Part shown: piece after piece, positions 15,663 through 18,843 of the stretch
How the letters are laid out: every line of letters begins with the position of its first letter
Position numbering within the stretch: the stretch's first letter is position 1
From: an uncultured Clostridia bacterium
GTDB lineage: Bacteria > Bacillota > Clostridia > Oscillospirales > Acutalibacteraceae
Reading direction: 5' to 3'
Length of the DNA stretch: 18,843 bases
Assembly (NCBI GenBank): GCA_944382025.1
Contig: CALWMQ010000035.1
Span: 1 to 18,843 of the forward strand
Translations under genes and position numbers: made by a program
The notes under the pieces: generated by a model
The model's input: the letters and a program-made list of their open reading frames with translations, nothing else
What the model was told of the DNA's origin: nothing
Database searches by the model: none

Positions 15663-16871
15663 ATGCTGACCTTAGATAAGGTGTATCACGCGTCCTATGT
15701 GCTGAAAAACGTGATCCGCTCCACCGACCTCATCCATGCCCCCAATATGCGGCAGGACTGCAAGGTCTATCTCAAAACCGAAAACCTCCAGGTTACCGGT
15801 TCTTTTAAGGTGCGCGGCGCCTACTATAAAATCTCCCAGCTCTCCGATGAGGAAAAAGCCCATGGCGTGATCGCCTGCTCCGCCGGTAACCATGCCCAGG
15901 GTGTCGCTCTGGCCGCTTCCAAAAATGGCATCAAGTCGGTTATCTGCCTCCCCGATGGCGCCCCAATCTCCAAAGTCGAAGCCACCAAAAAATACGGCGC
16001 CCATGTGGAACTGGTCAAAGGCGTATACGATGACGCCTATGCCAAGGCTCTGGAACTCCGCGACGCTAAAGGCTATACTTTCATTCATCCGTTTGACGAT
16101 GAAAACGTCATCGCCGGACAGGGAACCATCGGCCTCGAACTGCTGGAACAACTGCCCGAAATGGATGCCGTGGTCGTCCCCATCGGCGGCGGCGGCCTTA
16201 TCTCCGGAGTCGCCTTCGCTGTCAAATCCCTCAACCCTCACTGCAAGGTTTACGGTGTCCAGGCCGCCGGTGCCCCTTCCATGTTCAACGCCGTACGCGA
16301 CGGCCATAAGGAAACCCTCCCAAGCGTTTCCACTATCGCCGACGGCATCGCCGTGAAAACCCCCGGCGATCTCACCTATGATCTGGTCAGCCGGTATGTG
16401 GATGAAATCGTTACCGTCACCGATGACGAGATCTCTACCGCTATCCTTACCCTGATTGAACAGCAAAAGCTTATCACAGAAGGCGCCGGCGCCGTATCGG
16501 TAGCGGCTGTCCTTTTCGACAAGATCCCTGTGGAAGGCAAAAACGTCGTCTGCCTGCTCTCCGGCGGCAATATCGATGTCACTATCCTATCCAGGGTCAT
16601 CAACCGCGGTCTGCTGAAATCCGGCCGCTCCGCCGACATTATTGTGGAACTCTCTGATAAGCCCGGACAGCTCAGCGGCGTTTCCAAAATCGTGGCCGAG
16701 CAGGGCGGCAATGTGGTCGCCGTATACCATGACCGGGCCGATCTCGACATGGATATCAATGCCTGCTTCCTGCGGCTGGTACTGGAAACCAGGGACCATG
16801 CCCATGTGGAGCAGATTAAGTCCGCTCTCACTAGCGCCGGCTATAAGCTGGTCGATCGTTCCCTTGGTTAA
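15663..16871 (+). CDS. ilvA: Threonine ammonia-lyase (threonine dehydratase) with ACT domain
   Basis: A PLP enzyme that deaminates L-threonine to 2-oxobutanoate through an enamine/imine intermediate, in the cytoplasm. The 402-aa protein has the PLP lysine in TGSFKVRGA (Lys49), SAGNHAQG, the tetraglycine phosphate loop PIGGGGLISG, and SGGNID late in the catalytic domain. A single ACT-like domain follows (about residues 325-400, starting SADIIVELSDKPGQLSGV). This length and single regulatory domain match the short form often labelled catabolic. The isoleucine T-box upstream argues that here it serves isoleucine synthesis (inference). ATG 15663 is chosen for its ribosome site (GGAAAGGATGG) and the conserved start MLTLDKVY; ATG 15630 would add 11 residues and has no such site. 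ridA follows 41 bp downstream in the same operon. Confidence 0.95.
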   Translation: MLTLDKVYHASYVLKNVIRSTDLIHAPNMRQDCKVYLKTENLQVTGSFKVRGAYYKISQLSDEEKAHGVIACSAGNHAQGVALAASKNGIKSVICLPDGAPISKVEATKKYGAHVELVKGVYDDAYAKALELRDAKGYTFIHPFDDENVIAGQGTIGLELLEQLPEMDAVVVPIGGGGLISGVAFAVKSLNPHCKVYGVQAAGAPSMFNAVRDGHKETLPSVSTIADGIAVKTPGDLTYDLVSRYVDEIVTVTDDEISTAILTLIEQQKLITEGAGAVSVAAVLFDKIPVEGKNVVCLLSGGNIDVTILSRVINRGLLKSGRSADIIVELSDKPGQLSGVSKIVAEQGGNVVAVYHDRADLDMDINACFLRLVLETRDHAHVEQIKSALTSAGYKLVDRSLG

Positions 16872-16912
16872 CCTTCCCCACCCATTATTTCAAATAGAAA
16901 GGATGTCATACC

Positions 16913-17284
16913 ATGAACGTCATTCATACCCCCAACGCTCCCGAGGCGATCGGCCCCTACTCTCAGGCTATGATTACCGGAAATCTCCTGTTTACCTCCG
17001 GACAGATCGCCATTAATCCCGCTTCCGGCCAGGTGGAGGCGGATACGATTGAGGGCCAGACCGAACAGGTCATGAAAAATTTGGGCGCTTTGCTGGAGGC
17101 CGCTGGCTCCAGCTTTGACCGGGTGGTCAAAACTACCTGCTTCCTGGCTGATATGGCGGATTTCGCCGCCTTCAACGCCATTTATGAACGCTATTTCGTG
17201 GGTAAGCCTGCCCGCTCCTGCGTAGCGGTCCGGCAGCTCCCCAAAAACGTCCTGGTGGAAGTGGAAGCCATCGCCGAAGTCTAA
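16913..17284 (+). CDS. ridA: RidA family 2-iminobutanoate/2-iminopropanoate deaminase
   Basis: RidA hydrolyses the reactive imines made by PLP dehydratases such as IlvA, protecting other PLP enzymes from damage. The 123-aa protein shows the family pattern: APEAIGPYSQA at the start, LLFTSGQIAINP, and RSCVAVRQLPKNVLVEVEAIA at the end. Arg101 and Glu116 keep the 15-residue spacing of the catalytic Arg105 and Glu120 of E. coli RidA. The length is normal. ATG 16913 is preceded by AGAAAGGATG. Lying directly behind ilvA with no promoter in the 41-bp gap, it is co-transcribed under the same T-box, so enzyme and imine scavenger are made together. A strong terminator follows at 17416. Confidence 0.95.
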   Translation: MNVIHTPNAPEAIGPYSQAMITGNLLFTSGQIAINPASGQVEADTIEGQTEQVMKNLGALLEAAGSSFDRVVKTTCFLADMADFAAFNAIYERYFVGKPARSCVAVRQLPKNVLVEVEAIAEV

Positions 17285-17415
17285 TCCATCTGTCACCCTT
17301 GTCTTATTTGTCCTGCCGCCGTGCCAAATCCCGTTCCCACATCCATATCCCGACTCCCGCATTTCTTCTAATCGGGCTGGCGCCGGCAACAGGCATCATC
17401 TCCCACTAAAAGTGT

Positions 17416-17464
17416 AAAACGGTATCCATAGGCAGCGCTTCGCTCCTCAGGATACCGTTTTTTT
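17416..17464 (+). terminator. Terminator of the ilvA-ridA operon
   Basis: AAAACGGTATCC (17416-17427) pairs with GGATACCGTTTT (17450-17461), and the T-run extends to 17464. The 22-base loop contains a second small dyad (AGCG-CTTCG-CT). It lies about 130 bp after the ridA stop. Confidence 0.9.
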
Positions 17465-17536
17465 ATGTCTTCCTTCGGCCACGCTTTTTATGGCTCACAA
17501 CTTTCCCTTCTAAAAATCACAAGGCAAAGTTTTCGC

Positions 17537-17579
17537 CCGCCTTTTTCAAAAGGCGGCGGGGTACCGGGGCAGACCCCCG
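17537..17579. repeat. GC-rich double-hairpin element
   Basis: Two adjacent dyads: CCGCCTTTT/AAAAGGCGG (17537-17556) and CGGGG/CCCCG (17565-17579). The element lies in the 514-bp gap between ridA and the phage-like genes. Its form suggests a dispersed intergenic palindromic repeat. The small plus-strand frame running across it (17465-17686) is not called as a gene. Confidence 0.5.
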
Positions 17580-17650
17580 ACTTATGCATCCTCCCCTTAT
17601 ACAGATGTCCTCTCAGATCCCTTTGGCTGATTCGCTTTATCTGTGCATTA

Positions 17651-17662
17651 CTCAAGTTTGAG
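17651..17662. promoter_or_regulatory. Operator-like dyad 1, CTCAA-N2-TTGAG
   Basis: CTCAA (17651-17655) and TTGAG (17658-17662) form an inverted repeat with a 2-base spacer, upstream of the phage-module promoter. Its centre lies 41 bp from that of the second dyad, about four helical turns. Confidence 0.6.
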
Positions 17663-17682
17663 AATCTTAGTCTAAAATATGC

Positions 17683-17711
17683 TTGACAATTCTCAAAATT
17701 GAGAATATACT
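17683..17711 (+). promoter_or_regulatory. Promoter of the phage module with an operator in its spacer
   Basis: TTGACA (17683-17688) and TATACT (17706-17711) are separated by exactly 17 bases, a near-consensus sigma-A promoter. The spacer contains CTCAA-AA-TTGAG (17692-17703), the same dyad as at 17651. A protein bound there would block RNA polymerase directly, so this is probably a repressed promoter. A degenerate third site (CTGAT-AT-TTGAG, 17735-17746) lies downstream of the start point. Confidence 0.8.
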
Positions 17712-17798
17712 GGAAATACAGGCAGATAATTCGTCTGATATTTGAGATTATTTAGCACCTAATACGATCACTCCATCCGTGGATAGGGGGATTTGCTC

Positions 17799-17990
17799 AT
17801 GCGGGTAGCACAACTGCGGGAATCATTGAAACATCTGCCGGATCAGGCCAGGATTGCCGTGTATGTGGATCAAAGACGTTCCGACGGTTCCCCTTGGCGC
17901 TGCTTGTGCCTGGACGCCTATTTTGAATTGGCGGCACTGCGGCTGGCGGCGGATCAGGATGTGGTCTTTTTATTGGGAGAGGAGATTTGA
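17799..17990 (+). CDS. Small hypothetical phage-module protein
   Basis: A 63-aa protein beginning MRVAQLRESLKHLPDQARIAVYV and ending VVFLLGEEI. ATG 17799 is preceded by GGGGG at 17786-17790; the in-frame TTG at 17793 is less well placed. It is predicted soluble, with mixed helix and strand and no membrane segment. The LKxLPDxAxIxVYV start and the V-V-F-L-L-G end resemble a pattern I have seen in small Clostridia phage proteins, but I cannot name a family. It is the first gene behind the operator-controlled promoter and lies 51 bp before the small terminase gene. Confidence 0.65.
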   Translation: MRVAQLRESLKHLPDQARIAVYVDQRRSDGSPWRCLCLDAYFELAALRLAADQDVVFLLGEEI

Positions 17991-18041
17991 CCGTTTCGGT
18001 AATGGACTAAAACCTGCCTGATGAAAGAGGGAATAGGGATA

Positions 18042-18395
18042 ATGGAACACAGCGCAGCCTGGGTCAAGGCCGCGATACACCGTGCCAAAGACTACGCCCA
18101 GGAACAAGGCGTACCGCTTACCGCTGAACGCCTGGCGGCGGAACTGGGGCTCCATGTGACCGACTTCTGCCGCCTGATACAAGACCAACCCTCCGGAAAC
18201 AGAAAAAAAGATCTGGTTCAGGAAATCCTGCGCCGCGCCTTTGAAGAGGCTAATGCCAGTGTGGTGGAACACGCTATGAAACGCGGCACCAGCGCGAATA
18301 TGCACATGCTGTATCTGAAACAGTACGCCGGTTATCAGGAAACACAGGACAAGCCTGGGGCACCGGTAATCTTTTCCGGGGAAGATGACCTATAA
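18042..18395 (+). CDS. Putative phage terminase small subunit
   Basis: Small terminases recognise the viral DNA and hand it to the large subunit for packaging. The 117-aa product has an N-terminal helix-turn-helix-like segment (PLTAERLAAELGLHVTDFCRLIQ, about residues 26-48), a helical middle, the phrase YLKQYAGYQE, and a C-terminal tail PVIFSGEDDL. Such tails are common in small terminases and related packaging adaptors. Identification rests on this pattern and on position two genes before a clear large terminase. ATG 18042 is chosen because GAGGGAATAGGG lies upstream; ATG 18021 has no ribosome site. The next gene begins 15 bp after the stop. Confidence 0.65.
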   Translation: MEHSAAWVKAAIHRAKDYAQEQGVPLTAERLAAELGLHVTDFCRLIQDQPSGNRKKDLVQEILRRAFEEANASVVEHAMKRGTSANMHMLYLKQYAGYQETQDKPGAPVIFSGEDDL

Positions 18396-18410
18396 GAAAG
18401 GAGTGGCCGT

Positions 18411-18581
18411 ATGAAAAAATTACTGGAAGAATACCGGCGCACCATTCAGGTGCTGGAACAGCGCCGGGACAAGCTGATGCGCCTGATGGGGGCCTATGAC
18501 CGGCGGATTGTAGAGCTGGACCTGGAACTGGACGAACTCCATGAGGCCGTCCGCGCTATCCGTGCCTATGTGAAGGAATAA
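18411..18581 (+). CDS. Small coiled-coil protein between the terminase genes
   Basis: A 56-aa ORF starting MKKLLEEYRRTIQVLEQR and ending IRAYVKE. ATG 18411 follows AAAGGAG at 18398-18403 with 7-base spacing, an excellent site. The sequence is nearly all charged and leucine-rich, with heptad-like spacing (L, I, V, L positions), so one long amphipathic helix or coiled coil is expected. The large terminase ATG lies one base after this gene's TAA, so the two are translationally coupled. Function is unknown; a packaging accessory or regulator is a guess. Confidence 0.8.
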   Translation: MKKLLEEYRRTIQVLEQRRDKLMRLMGAYDRRIVELDLELDELHEAVRAIRAYVKE

Positions 18582-18582
18582 C

Positions 18583-18843
18583 ATGCAGGGCGAAAAAATC
18601 TATTTGCCTCAGGTGGTAGGCCGAGGTTATGGGGATTTCTGGAGATGCCGCAAGCGTTACCGAGTGGTCAAAGGCGGTAAGGCCTCCAAAAAATCCACTA
18701 CCGCCGCCCTGTGGTTCATTTATCATCTGATGAAACTGCCCGGCTCTAACCTCCTGGTGGTGCGCCAGGTATACCGTACCCATTTCGACAGTACCTTCGC
18801 TCAGCTGAAATGGGCCATCCGACGCCTGCGGGTGGAGCATCTC
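18583..18843 (+). CDS. Phage terminase large subunit, PBSX type (3' end outside window)
   Basis: The large terminase is the ATP-driven motor and nuclease that packages phage DNA into capsids. The first 87 codons are present and open to the window end. They show YRVVKGGKASKKSTTAAL, an adenine-binding/Walker A region with GGKASKKST, followed by LLVVRQVYRTHFDSTFAQLKWAI, typical of PBSX-like large terminases. ATG 18583 lies one base after the upstream stop, with AAGGA inside the end of that gene as ribosome site. The nuclease half is not in the window. Confidence 0.92.
   Translation, partial: MQGEKIYLPQVVGRGYGDFWRCRKRYRVVKGGKASKKSTTAALWFIYHLMKLPGSNLLVVRQVYRTHFDSTFAQLKWAIRRLRVEHL

Larger units (their letters stand above)
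17640..18843 (+). mobile_element. Left part of a prophage (packaging module), continues past the window
   Basis: An operator-bearing promoter is followed by tightly packed small genes and a terminase pair, all on one strand. Gap sizes (51, 15 and 1 bp) and strong ribosome sites are phage-like. No integrase, repressor, tRNA or direct-repeat attachment site is visible here, so the left boundary, somewhere after 17464, is a guess. It could be a complete prophage entering from its packaging end, a remnant, or another phage-derived element. Confidence 0.7.

Noticed and set aside
17465..17686. 73-codon ORF between ridA and the phage promoter
   Set aside because: It reads through a double-hairpin repeat and the first operator, has no ribosome site, and ends inside the regulatory region.

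Overview
The window looks like a piece of a moderately GC-rich, endospore-forming Clostridia chromosome, most likely Oscillospiraceae-like. The signs are spoIIE, a SpoIID domain, a sortase-B fold, a ThiI without a rhodanese domain, a T-box riboswitch in front of ilvA, strong GGAGG-type ribosome sites, and Thr/Pro-rich extracellular linkers. No rRNA, tRNA or CRISPR array was seen.

Layout. (1) 1-5383, plus strand: the Pro/Thr-repeat tail of an unidentified protein, then thiI, then a very large gene that fuses CinA to a transmembrane helix, a class-B-sortase fold without catalytic His or Cys, a Thr/Pro linker and a SpoIID/LytB domain. (2) 5384-6041: convergent intergenic DNA with two long perfect hairpins. 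(3) 6042-11936, minus strand: an ABC-F ATPase of the YkpA/YbiT type, a DUF975-like membrane protein and a PMCA-like calcium P-type ATPase. (4) 11937-12588: divergent control region. (5) 12589-14949, plus strand: spoIIE, split by one in-frame TAG into its membrane/regulatory half and its PP2C phosphatase half. (6) 15287-17464: a promoter and isoleucine-type T-box leader driving ilvA-ridA, ended by a terminator. (7) About 17640 to the end: the start of a phage packaging module, with a promoter overlaid by CTCAA-N2-TTGAG dyads, a small unknown gene, a probable small terminase, a coiled-coil ORF and the start of a PBSX-type large terminase.

How the parts work together. IlvA releases a reactive enamine/imine that RidA hydrolyses, and the T-box links the pair to tRNA-Ile charging. 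SpoIIE controls forespore sigma-F. SpoIID domains cut denuded glycan strands; here one is tethered through a membrane helix to a cytoplasmic CinA enzyme, an architecture I do not recognise. This fusion and the amber-split spoIIE are the two most unusual observations. All identifications come from reading motifs in the sequence; no database search was run.
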